A stretch of DNA of 64,000 bases. Source: Argentina anserina (Eukaryota; Streptophyta; Magnoliopsida; Rosales; Rosaceae). Position numbers and translations under genes: made by a program. The notes under the pieces were generated by a model. The model ran no database searches, had not been told where the DNA came from, and saw only the letters and a program-made list of their open reading frames with translations. The stretch spans positions 62,001 through 126,000 of the forward strand of contig NW_026089441.1 in assembly GCF_933775445.1 (NCBI RefSeq), written 5' to 3'. This document shows positions 26,936 to 41,312 of this stretch, piece by piece; position 1 is the stretch's first letter, and the number at the start of each line of letters is the position of its first letter.

Positions 26936-28804
26936 TCAATTGGAATAGTAAAGATACGCAAACGATGTAAAGATACACAATTAGAATAGTAAAGATACGC
27001 AAACGATGTAAAGATACTCAGTATGAAAGAAACACACTCCCACACTTGCAAAACTCTCAAATTCAATAGAAACTCGCATCAGAAAGCCTTACAGAAAGAT
27101 ACTCAAACGAGAAATGAAAAGATAGACAATTGGAATAGTTAAGATACGCAAACGATGTAAAGATACTCAGTTTGAAAGAAACACACTCCCACAATTAAAA
27201 AACTCTCAAATTCAATAGAAACTCGCATCAGAAAGCCTTACAGAAAGATACTCAAACGAGAAATCAAAATATACACAATTGGAATAGTAAAGATACGCAA
27301 ACGATGTAAAGATACTCAGTTTGAAAGAAACACACTCCCACAATTGCAAAACTCTCAAATTCAATAGAAACTCGCATCAGAAAGCCTTAGAGAAAGATAC
27401 TCAAACGAGAAATGAAAAGATACACAATTGGAATAGTAAAGATACGCAATCGATGTAAAGATACTCAGTTTGAAAGAAACACACTCCCACACTTGCAAAA
27501 CTCTCAAATACAATAGAAACTCGCATCAGAAGCCTTACAGAAAGATACTCAAACGAGAAATGAAAAGATACACAATTGGAATAGTAAAGATACGCAAACG
27601 ATGTAAAGATACACAATTGGAATAGTAAAGATACGCAAACGATGTAAAGATACTCAGTATGAAAGAAACACACTCCCACACTTGCAAAACTCTCAAATTC
27701 AATAGAAACTCGCATCAGAAAGCCTTACAGAAAGATACTCGAACGAGAAATGAAAAGATAGACAATTGGAATAGTTAAGATACGCAAACGATGTAAAGAT
27801 ACTCAGTTTGAAAGAAACACACTCCCACACTTGTAAAACTCTCAAATACAATAGAAACTCGCATCAGAAAGCCTTAGAGAAATATACTCAAACGAGAAAT
27901 GAAAAGATACACAATTGGAATAGTTAAGATACGCAATCGATGTAAAGATACTCAGTTTGAAAGAAACACACTCCCACACTTGCAAAACTCTCAAATACAA
28001 TAGAAACTCGCATCAGAAGCCTTACAGAAAGATACTCAAACGAGAAATGAAAAGATACACAATTGGAATAGTAAAGATACGCAAACAGTGTAAAGATACA
28101 CAGTTGGAATAGTAAAGATACGCAAACGATGTAAAGATACTCAGTTTGAAAGAAACACACTCCCACAATTGCAAAACTCTCAAATACAATAGAAACTCGC
28201 ATCAGAAGCCTTACAGAAAGATACTCAAACGAGAAATCAAAATATACACAATTGGAATAGTAAAGATACGCAAACGATGTAAAGATACTCAGTTTGAAAG
28301 AAACACACTCCCACAATTGCAAAACTCTCAAATTCAATAGAAACTCGCATCAGAAAGCCTTAGAGAAAGATACTCAAACGAGAAATGAAAAGATACACAA
28401 TTGGAATAGTAAAGATACGCAATCGATGTAAAGATACTCAGTTTGAAAGAAACACACTCCCACACTTGCAAAACTCTCAAATACAATAGAAACTCGCATC
28501 AGAAGCCTTACAGAAAGATACTCAAACGAGAAATGAAAAGATACACAATTGGAATAGTAAAGATACGCAAACAGTGTAAAGATACACAGCTGGAATAGTA
28601 AAGATACGCAAACGATGTAAAGATACTCATTTTGAAAGAAACACACTCCCACACTTGCAAAACTCTCAAATACAATAGAAACTCGCATCAGAAGTCTTAC
28701 AGAAAGATACTCAAACGAGAAATCAAAAGATACAGAATTAGAATAGTAAAGATACGCAAACGATGTAAAGATACACAATTGGAATAGTAAAGATACACAA
28801 ACGA
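26936..28804. repeat. Satellite segment between large duplications
   Basis: Ordinary mixed monomers. The unusual variant CACAATTAAAAAACTC occurs once near 27192. Part of this segment (around 27924-28340) reappears near 38903-39355. No gene is supported. Confidence 0.7.
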
Positions 28805-31800
28805 TGTAAAGATACTCAGTTTGAAAGAAACACACTCCCACACTTGCAAAACTCTCAAATACAATAGAAACTCGCTTCAGAAAGCCTTACAGAAATATAC
28901 TCAAATGAGAAATAAAAAGATACACAATTGGAATAGTAAAGATACGCAAACAGTGTAAAGATACACAGTTGGAATAGTAAAGATACGCAAACGATGTAAA
29001 GATACTCATTTTGAAAGAAACACACTCCCACACTTGCAAAACTCTCAAATACAATATAAACTCGCATCAGAAGTCTTACAGAAAGATACTCAAACGAGAA
29101 ATCAAAAGATACAGAATTAGAATAGTAAAGATACACAAACGATGTAAAGATACACAATTGGAATAGTAAAGATACACAAACGATGTAAAGATACTCAGTT
29201 TGAAAGAAACACACTCCCACACTTGCAAAACTCTCAAATACAATAGAAACTCGATTCAGAAAGCCTTACAGAAATATACTCAAACGAGAAATGAAAAGAT
29301 ACACAATTTTAATAGTAAAGATACGCAATCGATGTAAAGATACTCAGTTTGAAAGAAACACACTCCCACACTTGCAAAACTCTCAAATACAATAGAAACT
29401 CGCATCAGAAAGCCTTACAGAAATATACTCAAACGAGAAATGAAAAGATACACAATTGGAATAGTTAAGATACGCAATCGATGTAAAGATACTCAGTTTG
29501 AAAGAAACACACTCCCACACTTGCAAAACTCTCAAATACAATAGAAACTCGCATCAGAAGCCTTACAGAAAGATACTCAAACGAGAAATGAAAAGATACA
29601 CAATTGGAATAGTAAAGATACGCAAACGATGTAAAGAGACACAATTGGAATAGTAATGATACGCAAACGATGTAAAGATACTCAGTATGAAAGAAACACA
29701 CTCCCACACTTGCAAAACTCTCAAATTCAATAGAAACTCGCATCAGAAAGCCTTACAGAAAGATACTCAAACGAGAAATGAAAAGATAGACAATTGGAAT
29801 AGTTAAGATACGCAAACGATGTAAAGATACTCAGTTTGAAAGAAACACACTCCCACACTTGCAAAACTCTCAAATACAATAGAAACTCGCATCAGAAGCC
29901 TTACAGAAAGATACTCAAACGAGAAATGAAAAGATACACAATTGGAATAGTAAAGATACGCAAACGATGTAAAGATACACAATTGGAATAGTAAAGATAC
30001 GCAAACGATGTAAAGATACTCAGTTTGAAAGAAACACACTCCCACACTTGCAAAACTCTCAAATTCAATAGAAACTCGCATCAGAAAGCCTTACAGAAAG
30101 ATACTCAAACGAGAAATGAAAAGATAGACAATTGGAATAGTTAAGATACGCAAACGATGTAAAGATACTCAGTTTGAAAGAAACACACTCCCACACTTGC
30201 AAAACTCCCAAATACAATAGAAACTCGCATCAGAAAGCCTTAGAGAAATATACTCAAACGAGAAATGAAAAGATACACAATTGGAATAGTTAAGATACGC
30301 AATCGATGTAAAGATACTCAGTTTGAAAGAAACACACTCCCACACTTGCAAAACTCTCAAATACAATAGAAACTCGCATCAGAAGTCTTACAAAAAGATA
30401 CTCAAACGAGAAATGAAAAGATACAGAATTGGAATTGTAAAGATACGCAAACGATGTAAAGATACACAATTGGAATAGTAAAGATACGCAAACGATGTAA
30501 AGATACTCAGTTTGAAAGAAACACACTCCCACACTTGCAAAACTCTCAAATACAATAGAAACTCGCATCAGAAAGCCTTACAGAAATATACTCAAACGAG
30601 AAATGAAAAGATACACAATTGGAATAGTAAAGATACACAAACGATGTAAAGATACTCAGTTTGAAAGAAACACACTCCCACACTTGCAAAACTCTCAAAT
30701 ACAATAGAAACTCGCATCAGAAAGCCTTACAGAAATATACTCAAACGAGAAATGAAAAGATACACAATTGGAATAGTAAAGATACGCAAACGATGTAGAG
30801 ATACACAATTGGAATAGTAAAGATACGCAAACGATGTAAAGATACTCAGTTTGAAAGAAACACACTCCCACACTTGCAAAACTCTCAAATACAATAGAAA
30901 CTCGCATCAGAAAGCTTTACAGAAATATACTCAAACGAGAAATGAAAAGATACACAATTGGAATAGTAAAGATACGCAAACGATGTAGAGATACACAATT
31001 GGAATAGTAAAGATACGCAAACGATGTAAAGATACTCAGTTTGAAAGAAACACACTCCCACACTTGCAAAACTCTCAAATTCAATAGAAACTCGCATCAG
31101 AAACCCTTACAGAAAGATACTTAAACGAGAAATGAAAAGATACACAATTGGAATAGTAAAGATACGCAATCGATGTAAAGATACTCAGTTTGAAAGAAAC
31201 ACACTCCCACAATTGCAAAACTCTAAAATACAATAGAAACTCGCATCAGAAAGCCTTACAGAAATATACTCAAACGAGAAATGAAAAGATACACAATTGG
31301 AATAGTAAAGATACGCAAACGATGTAGAGATACACAATTGGAATAGTAAAGATACGCAAACGATGTAAAGATACTCAGTTTGAAAGAAACACACTCCCAC
31401 ACTTGCAAAACTCTCAAATACAATAGAAACTCGCATCAGAAAGCTTTACAGAAATATACTCAAACGAGAAATGAAAAGATACACAATTGGAATAGTAAAG
31501 ATACGCAAACGATGTAGAGATACACAATTGGAATAGTAAAGATACGCAAACGATGTAAAGATACTCAGTTTGAAAGAAACACACTCCCACACTTGCAAAA
31601 CTCTCAAATTCAATAGAAACTCGCATCAGAAACCCTTACAGAAAGATACTTAAACGAGAAATGAAAAGATACACAATTGGAATAGTAAAGATACGCAATC
31701 GATGTAAAGATACTCAGTTTGAAAGAAACACACTCCCACAATTGCAAAACTCTAAAATACAATAGAAACTCGCATCAGAAAGCCTTAGAGAAAGATACTC

Positions 31801-34165
31801 AAACGAGAAATGAAAAGATACACAATTGGAATAGTAAAGATACGCAATCGATGTAAAGATACTCAGTTTGAAAGAAACACACTCCCACACTTGCAAAACT
31901 CTCAAATACAATAGAAACTCGCTTCAGAAAGCCTTACAGAAATATACTCAAATGAGAAATAAAAAGATACACAATTGGAATAGTAAAGATACGCAAACAG
32001 TGTAAAGATACACAGTTGGAATAGTAAAGATACGCAAACGATGTAAAGATACTCATTTTGAAAGAAACACACTCCCACACTTGCAAAACTCTCAAATACA
32101 ATATAAACTCGCATCAGAAGTCTTACAGAAAGATACTCAAACGAGAAATCAAAAGATACAGAATTAGAATAGTAAAGATACACAAACGATGTAAAGATAC
32201 ACAATTGGAATAGTAAAGATACACAAACGATGTAAAGATACTCAGTTTGAAAGAAACACACTCCCACACTTGCAAAACTCTCAAATACAATAGAAACTCG
32301 ATTCAGAAAGCCTTACAGAAATATACTCAAACGAGAAATGAAAAGATACACAATTTTAATAGTAAAGATACGCAATCGATGTAAAGATACTCAGTTTGAA
32401 AGAAACACACTCCCACACTTGCAAAACTCTCAAATACAATAGAAACTCGCATCAGAAAGCCTTACAGAAATATACTCAAACGAGAAATGAAAAGATACAC
32501 AATTGGAATAGTTAAGATACGCAATCGATGTAAAGATACTCAGTTTGAAAGAAACACACTCCCACACTTGCAAAACTCTCAAATACAATAGAAACTCGCA
32601 TCAGAAGCCTTACAGAAAGATACTCAAACGAGAAATGAAAAGATACACAATTGGAATAGTAAAGATACGCAAACGATGTAAAGAGACACAATTGGAATAG
32701 TAATGATACGCAAACGATGTAAAGATACTCAGTATGAAAGAAACACACTCCCACACTTGCAAAACTCTCAAATTCAATAGAAACTCGCATCAGAAAGCCT
32801 TACAGAAAGATACTCAAACGAGAAATGAAAAGATAGACAATTGGAATAGTTAAGATACGCAAACGATGTAAAGATACTCAGTTTAAAAGAAACACACTCC
32901 CACACTTGCAAAACTCTCAAATACAATAGAAACTCGCATCAGAAGCCTTACAGAAAGATACTCAAACGAGAAATGAAAAGATACACAATTGGAATAGTAA
33001 AGATACGCAAACGATGTAAAGATACACAATTGGAATAGTAAAGATACGCAAACGATGTAAAGATACTCAGTTTGAAAGAAACACACTCCCACACTTGCAA
33101 AACTCTCAAATTCAATAGAAACTCGCATCAGAAAGCCTTACAGAAAGATACTCAAACGAGAAATGAAAAGATAGACAATTGGAATAGTTAAGATACGCAA
33201 ACGATGTAAAGATACTCAGTTTGAAAGAAACACACTCCCACACTTGCAAAACTCTCAAATACAATAGAAACTCGCATCAGAAAGCCTTAGAGAAATATAC
33301 TCAAACGAGAAATGAAAAGATACACAATTGGAATACTTAAGATACGCAATCGATGTAAAGATACTCAGTTTGAAAGAAACACACTCCCACACTTGCAAAA
33401 CTCTCAAATACAATAGAAACTCGCATCAGAAGTCTTACAAAAAGATACTCAAACGAGAAATGAAAAGATACAGAATTGGAATTGTAAAGATACGCAAACG
33501 ATGTAAAGATACACAATTGGAATAGTAAAGATACGCAAACGATGTAAAGATACTCAGTTTGAAAGAAACACACTCCCACACTTGCAAAACTCTCAAATAC
33601 AATAGAAACTCGCATCAGAAAGCCTTACAGAAATATACTCAAACGAGAAATGAAAAGATACACAATTGGAATAGTAAAGATACACAAACGATGTAAAGAT
33701 ACTCAGTTTGAAAGAAACACACTCCCACACTTGCAAAACTCTCAAATACAATAGAAACTCGCATCAGAAAGCCTTACAGAAATATACTCAAACGAGAAAT
33801 GAAAAGATACACAATTGGAATAGTAAAGATACGCAAACGATGTAGAGATACACAATTGGAATAGTAAAGATACGCAAACGATGTAAAGATACTCAGTTTG
33901 AAAGAAACACACTCCCACACTTGCAAAACTCTCAAATACAATAGAAACTCGCATCAGAAAGCTTTACAGAAATATACTCAAACGAGAAATGAAAAGATAC
34001 ACAATTGGAATAGTAAAGATACGCAAACGATGTAGAGATACACAATTGGAATAGTAAAGATACGCAAACGATGTAAAGATACTCAGTTTGAAAGAAACAC
34101 ACTCCCACACTTGCAAAACTCTCAAATTCAATAGAAACTCGCATCAGAAACCCTTACAGAAAGAT
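28805..34165. repeat. 3047-bp duplication of satellite, second copy partial
   Basis: The segment starting about 28805 recurs from about 31852. Matching points are 28855 with 31902, 29465 with 32512, 30290 with 33337, 30695 with 33742 and 30885 with 33932. The second copy ends near 34165, so it is partial. Shared rare variants include GAAATAAAAAG, CAATATAAACTCGC, CAATTTTAATAG and AAAGAGACAC. Confidence 0.85.
30700..31757. repeat. 529-bp tandem duplication (three monomers) inside the 3047-bp unit
   Basis: Three monomers (190+190+149 bp) are repeated directly: 30885 matches 31414 and 31185 matches 31714. The marker AAAGCTTTACAG is present at about 30912 and 31441. The partial second copy of the 3047-bp unit does not reach through this expansion. 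Confidence 0.85.
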
Positions 34166-34186
34166 ACTCAAACGAGAAATCAAAAT

Positions 34187-37100
34187 ATACACAATTGGAA
34201 TAGTAAAGATACGCAAACGATGTAAAGATACTCAGTTTGAAAGAAACACACTCCCACAATTGCAAAACTCTCAAATTCAATAGAAACTCGCATCAGAAAG
34301 CCTTAGAGAAAGATACTCAAACGAGAAATGAAAAGATACACAATTGGAATAATAAAGATACGCAATCGATGTAAAGATACTCAGTTTGAAAGAAACACAC
34401 TCCCACACTTGCAAAACTCTCAAATACAATAGAAACTCGCATCAGAAGCCTTACAGAAAGATACTCAAACGAGAAATGAAAAGATACACAATTGGAATAG
34501 TAAAGATACGCAAACAGTGTAAAGATACACAGCTGGAATAGTAAAGATACGCAAACGATGTAAAGATACTCATTTTGAAAGAAACACACTCCCACACTTG
34601 CAAAACTCTCAAATACAATAGAAACTCGCATCAGAAGTCTTACAGAAAGATACTCAAACGAGAAATCAAAAGATACAGAATTAGAATAGTAAAGATACGC
34701 AAACGATGTAAAGATACACAATTGGAATAGTAAAGATACACAAACGATGTAAAGATACTCAGTTTGAAAGAAACACACTCCCACACTTGCAAAACTCTCA
34801 AATACAATAGAAACTCGCTTCAGAAAGCCTTACAGAAATATACTCAAACGAGAAATAAAAAGATACACAATTGGAATAGTAAAGATACGCAAACAGTGTA
34901 AAGATACACAGTTGGAATAGTAAAGATACGCAAACGATGTAAAGATACTCATTTTGAAAGAAACACACTCCCACACTTGCAAAACTCTCAAATACAATAG
35001 AAACTCGCATCAGAAGTCTTACAGAAAGATACTCAAACGAGAAATCAAAAGATACAGAATTAGAATAGTAAAGATACACAAACGATGTAAAGATACACAA
35101 TTGGAATAGTAAAGATACACAAACGATGTAAAGATACTCAGTTTGAAAGAAACACACTCCCACACTTGCAAAACTCTCAAATACAATAGAAACTCGATTC
35201 AGAAAGCCTTACAGAAATATACTCAAACGAGAAATGAAAAGATACACAATTTTAATAGTAAAGATACGCAAACGATGTAAAGATACTCAGTTTGAAAGAA
35301 ACACACTCCCACACTTGCAAAACTCTCAAATACAATAGAAACTCGCATCAGAAAGCCTTACAGAAATATACTCAAACGAGAAATGAAAAGATACACAATT
35401 GGAATAGTTAAGATACGCAATCGATGTAAAGATACTCAGTTTGAAAGAAACACACTCCCACACTTGCAAAACTCTCAAATACAATAGAAACTCGCATCAG
35501 AAGCCTTACAGAAAGATACTCAAACGAGAAATGAAAAGATACACAATTGGAATAGTAAAGATACGCAAACGATGTAAAGATACACAATTGGAATAGTAAT
35601 GATACGCAAACGATGTAAAGATACTCAGTATGAAAGAAACACACTCCCACACTTGCAAAACTCTCAAATTCAATAGAAACTCGCATCAGAAAGCCTTACA
35701 GAAAGATACTCAAACGAGAAATGAAAAGATAGACAATTGGAATAGTTAAGATACGCAAACGATGTAAAGATACTCAGTTTGAAAGAAACACACTCCCACA
35801 CTTGCAAAACTCTCAAATACAATAGAAACTCGCATCAGAAGCCTTACAGAAAGATACTCAAACGAGAAATGAAAAGATACAGAATTGGAATAGTAAAGAT
35901 ACGCAAACGATGTAAAGATACTCAGTTTGAAAGAAACACACTCCCACAATTGCAAAACTCTCAAATTCAATAGAAACTCGCATCAGAAAGCCTTAGAGAA
36001 AGATACTCAAACGAGAAATGAAAAGATACACAATTCGAATAATAAAGATACGCAATCGATGTAAAGATACTCAGTTTGAAAGAAACACACTCCCACACTT
36101 GCAAAACTCTCAAATACAATAGAAACTCGCATCAGAAGCCTTACAGAAAGATACTCAAACGAGAAATGAAAAGATACACAATTGGAATAGTAAAGATACG
36201 CAAACAGTGTAAAGATACACAGCTGGAATAGTAAAGATACGCAAACGATGTAAAGATACTCATTTTGAAAGAAACACACTCCCACACTTGCAAAACTCTC
36301 AAATACAATAGAAACTCGCATCAGAAGTCTTACAGAAAGATACTCAAACGAGAAATCAAAAGATACAGAATTAGAATAGTAAAGATACGCAAACGATGTA
36401 AAGATACACAATTGGAATAGTAAAGATACACAAACGATGTAAAGATACTCAGTTTGAAAGAAACACACTCCCACACTTGCAAAACTCTCAAATACAATAG
36501 AAACTCGCTTCAGAAAGCCTTACAGAAATATACTCAAACGAGAAATAAAAAGATACACAATTGGAATAGTAAAGATACGCAAACAGTGTAAAGATACACA
36601 GTTGGAATAGTAAAGATACGCAAACGATGTAAAGATACTCATTTTGAAAGAAACACACTCCCACACTTGCAAAACTCTCAAATACAATAGAAACTCGCAT
36701 CAGAAGTCTTACAGAAAGATACTCAAACGAGAAATCAAAAGATACAGAATTAGAATAGTAAAGATACACAAACGATGTAAAGATACACAATTGGAATAGT
36801 AAAGATACACAAACGATGTAAAGATACTCAGTTTGAAAGAAACACACTCCCACACTTGCAAAACTCTCAAATACAATAGAAACTCGATTCAGAAAGCCTT
36901 ACAGAAATATACTCAAACGAGAAATGAAAAGATACACAATTTTAATAGTAAAGATACGCAATCGATGTAAAGATACTCAGTTTGAAAGAAACACACTCCC
37001 ACACTTGCAAAACTCTCAAATACAATAGAAACTCGCATCAGAAAGCCTTACAGAAATATACTCAAACGAGAAATGAAAAGATACACAATTGGAATAGTTA

Positions 37101-37566
37101 AGATACGCAATCGATGTAAAGATACTCAGTTTGAAAGAAACACACTCCCACACTTGCAAAACTCTCAAATACAATAGAAACTCGCATCAGAAGCCTTACA
37201 GAAAGATACTCAAACGAGAAATGAAAAGATACACAATTGGAATAGTAAAGATACGCAAACGATGTAAAGATACACAATTGGAATAGTAATGATACGCAAA
37301 CGATGTAAAGATACTCAGTATGAAAGAAACACACTCCCACACTTGCAAAACTCTCAAATTCAATAGAAACTCGCATCAGAAAGCCTTACAGAAAGATACT
37401 CAAACGAGAAATGAAAAGATAGACAATTGGAATAGTTAAGATACGCAAACGATGTAAAGATACTCAGTTTGAAAGAAACACACTCCCACACTTGCAAAAC
37501 TCTCAAATACAATAGAAACTCGCATCAGAAGCCTTACAGAAAGATACTCAAACGAGAAATGAAAAG
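34187..37566. repeat. 1690-bp tandem duplication of satellite
   Basis: Two copies, about 34187-35876 and 35877-37566. Matches are 34317 with 36007, 34798 with 36488, 35408 with 37098 and 35746 with 37436. Both share GAATAATAAAG. The second has CAATTCGAATAATA where the first has CAATTGGAATAATA. The same segment is also related to 28374 (offset 5943). Confidence 0.85.
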
Positions 37567-40500
37567 ATACACAATTGGAATAGTAAAGATACGCAAACGA
37601 TGTAAAGATACACAATCGGAATAGTAAAGATACGCAAACGATGTAAAGATACTCAGTTTGAAAGAAACACACTCCCACACTTGCAAAACTCTCAAATTCA
37701 ATAGAAACTCGCATCAGAAAGCCTTACAGAAAGATACTCAAACGAGAAATGAAAAGATAGACAATTGGAATAGTTAAGATACGCAAACGATGTAAAGATA
37801 CTCAGTTTGAAAGAAACACACTCCCACACTTGCAAAACTCTCAAATACAATAGAAACTCGCATCAGAAAGCCTTAGAGAAATATACTCAAACGAGAAATG
37901 AAAAGATACACAATTGGAATAGTTAAGATACGCAATCGATGTAAAGATACTCAGTTTGAAAGAAACACACTCCCACACTTGCAAAACTCTCAAATACAAT
38001 AGAAACTCGCATCAGAAGTCTTACAAAAAGATACTCAAACGAGAAATGAAAAGATACAGAATTGGAATTGTAAAGATACGCAAACGATGTAAAGATACAC
38101 AATTGGAATAGTAAAGATACGCAAACGATGTAAAGATACTCAGTTTGAAAGAAACACACTCCCACACTTGCAAAACTCTCAAATACAATAGAAACTCGCA
38201 TCAGAAAGCCTTACAGAAATATACTCAAACGAGAAATGAAAAGATACACAATTGGAATAGTAAAGATACACAAACGATGTAAAGATACTCAGTTTGAAAG
38301 AAACACACTCCCACACTTGCAAAACTCTCAAATACAATAGAAACTCGCATCAGAAAGCCTTACAGAAATATACTCAAACGAGAAATGAAAAGATACACAA
38401 TTGGAATAGTAAAGATACGCAAACGATGTAGAGATACACAATTGGAATAGTAAAGATACGCAAACGATGTAAAGATACTCAGTTTGAAAGAAACACACTC
38501 CCACACTTGCAAAACTCTCAAATACAATAGAAACTCGCATCAGAAAGCTTTACAGAAATATACTCAAACGAGAAATGAAAAGATACACAATTGGAATAGT
38601 AAAGATACGCAAACGATGTAGAGATACACAATTGGAATAGTAAAGATACGCAAACGATGTAAAGATACTCAGTTTGAAAGAAACACACTCCCACACTTGC
38701 AAAACTCTCAAATTCAATAGAAACTCGCATCAGAAACCCTTACAGAAAGATACTTAAACGAGAAATGAAAAGATACACAATTGGAATAGTAAAGATACGC
38801 AATCGATGTAAAGATACTCAGTTTGAAAGAAACACACTCCCACAATTGCAAAACTCTCAAATACAATAGAAACTCGCATCAGAAAGCCTTAGAGAAAGAT
38901 ACTCAAACGAGAAATGAAAAGATACACAATTGGAATAGTAAAGATACGCAATCGATGTAAAGATACTCAGTTTGAAAGAAACACACTCCCACACTTGCAA
39001 AACTCTCAAATACAATAGAAACTCGCATCAGAAGCCTTACAGAAAGATACTCAAACGAGAAATGAAAAGATACACAATTGGAATAGTAAAGATACGCAAA
39101 CAGTGTAAAGATACACAGTTGGAATAGTAAAGATACGCAAACGATGTAAAGATACTCAGTTTGAAAGAAACACACTCCCACAATTGCAAAACTCTCAAAT
39201 ACAATAGAAACTCGCATCAGAAGCCTTACAGAAAGATACTCAAACGAGAAATCAAAATATACACAATTGGAATAGTAAAGATACGCAAACGATGTAAAGA
39301 TACTCAGTTTGAAAGAAACACACTCCCACAATTGCAAAACTCTCAAATTCAATAGAAACTCGCATCAGAAAGCCTTAGAGAAAGATACTCAAACGAGAAA
39401 TGAAAAGATACACAATTGGAATAGTAAAGATACGCAATCGATGTAAAGATACTCAGTTTCAAAAGAAACACACTCCCACACTTGCAAAACTCTCAAATAC
39501 AATAGAAACTCGCATCAGAAGCCTTACAGAAAGATACTCAAACGAGAAATGAAAAGATACACAATTGGAATAGTAAAGATACGCAAACAGTGTAAAGATA
39601 CACAGTTGGAATAGTAAAGATACGCAAACGATGTAAAGATACTCATTTTGAAAGAAACACACTCCCACACTTGCAAAACTCTCAAATACAATAGAAACTC
39701 GCATCAGAAGTCTTACAGAAAGATACTCAAACGAGAAATCAAAAGATACAGAATTAGAATAGTAAAGATACACAAACGATGTAAAGATACACAATTGGAA
39801 TAGTAAAGATACACAAACGATGTGAAGATACTGAGTTTGAAAGAAACACACTCCCACACTTGCAAAACTCTCAAATACAATAGAAACTCGTTTTAGAAAC
39901 CCTTACAAAAAGATACTCAAACGAGAAATGAAAAGATACACAATTGGAATAGTAAAGATACGCAATCGATGTAAAGATACTCAGTTTGAAAGAAACACAC
40001 TCCCACACTTGCAAAACTCTCAAATACAATAGAAACTCGCATCAGAAAGCCTTACAGAAATATACTCAAACGAGAAATGAAAAGATACACAATTGGAATA
40101 GTTAAGATACGCAATCGATGTAAAGATACTCAGTTTGAAAGAAACACACTCCCACACTTGCAAAACTCTCAAATACAATAGAAACTCGCATCAGAAGCCT
40201 TACAGAAAGATACTCAAACGAGAAATGAAAAGATACACAATTGGAATAGTAAAGATACGCAAACGATGTAAAGATACACAATTGGAATAGTAATGATACG
40301 CAAACGATGTAAAGATACTCAGTATGAAAGAAACACACTCCCACACTTGCAAAACTCTCAAATTCAATAGAAACTCGCATCAGAAAGCCTTACAGAAAGA
40401 TACTCAAACGAGAAATGAAAAGATAGACAATTGGAATAGTTAAGATACGCAAACGATGTAAAGATACTCAGTTTGAAAGAAACACACTCCCACACTTGCA

Positions 40501-41312
40501 AAACTCTCAAATACAATAGAAACTCGCATCAGAAGCCTTACAGAAAGATACTCAAACGAGAAATAAAAAGATACACAATTGGAATAGTAAAGATACGCAA
40601 ACGATGTAAAGATACACAATTGGAATAGTAAAGATACGCAAACGATGTAAAGATACTCAGTATGAAAGAAACACACTCCCACACTTGCAAAACTCTCAAA
40701 TTCAATAGAAACTCGCATCCGAAAGCCTTACAGAAAGATACTCAAACGAGAAATGAAAAGATAGACAATTGGAATAGTTAAGATACGCAAACGATGTAAA
40801 GATACTCAGTTTGAAAGAAACACACTCCCACACTTGCAAAACTCTCAAATACAATAGAAACTCGCATCAGAAAGCCTTAGAGAAATATACTCAAACGAGA
40901 AATGGAAAGATACACAATTGGAATAGTTAAGATACGCAATCGATGTAAAGATACTCAGTTTGAAAGAAACACACTCCCACACTTGCAAAACTCTCAAATA
41001 CAATAGAAACTCGCATCAGAAGCCTTACAGAAAGATACTTAAACGAGAAATGAAAAGATACTCAATTGGAATAGTAAAGATACGCAAACGATGTAAAGAT
41101 ACACAATTAGAATAGTAAAGATACGCAAACGATGTAAAGATACTCAGTATGAAAGAAACACACTCCCACACTTGCAAAACTCTCAAATTCAATAGAAACT
41201 CGCATCAGAAAGCCTTACAGAAAGATACTCAAACGAGAAATGAAAAGATAGACAATTGGAATAGTTAAGATACGCAAACGATGTAAAGATACTCAGTTTG
41301 AAAGAAACACAC
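37567..41312. repeat. Satellite segment abutting the retrotransposon
   Basis: Mixed monomers. Part of it (37923, 38328 and 38518) matches 33337, 33742 and 33932 at an offset of 4586 bp. A rare local change is CAGTTTCAAAAG near 39456. The array is cut in mid-monomer at 41312 by the element insertion. Confidence 0.75.
41308..41312. other. Target-site duplication, left copy (CACAC)
   Basis: The five bases CACAC directly before the LTR terminus TGTAA. They match the five bases after the other LTR. In an uninterrupted monomer the site reads GAAACACACTCCC. Five base pairs is usual for Ty3/gypsy integrase. Confidence 0.95.

Larger units (their letters stand above)
1..41312. repeat. Satellite DNA array, left of the retrotransposon
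   Basis: Head-to-tail satellite, entirely in one orientation, roughly 240 monomers by length. Successive GATACTCAG landmarks at 129, 318, 507, 696 and 845 are spaced 189, 189, 189 and 149 bp, showing two monomer classes. A monomer has a non-repeated part of about 107 bp, containing CACACTCCCACACTTGC, followed by one or two copies of a 41-bp subrepeat. Monomers differ by few substitutions, so homogenisation is recent. I see no gene, RNA gene or unrelated insertion before 41313. I cannot match the family to a named satellite from memory. The pattern (long, homogeneous, higher-order, with a chromodomain element inside) fits centromeric, pericentromeric or knob-type heterochromatin, but the sequence alone does not say which. 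Confidence 0.97.

Noticed and set aside
1..41312. CRISPR array
   Set aside because: The direct repeats are long and contiguous with no unique spacers. The intervening parts are themselves repeated, and the context is a plant.
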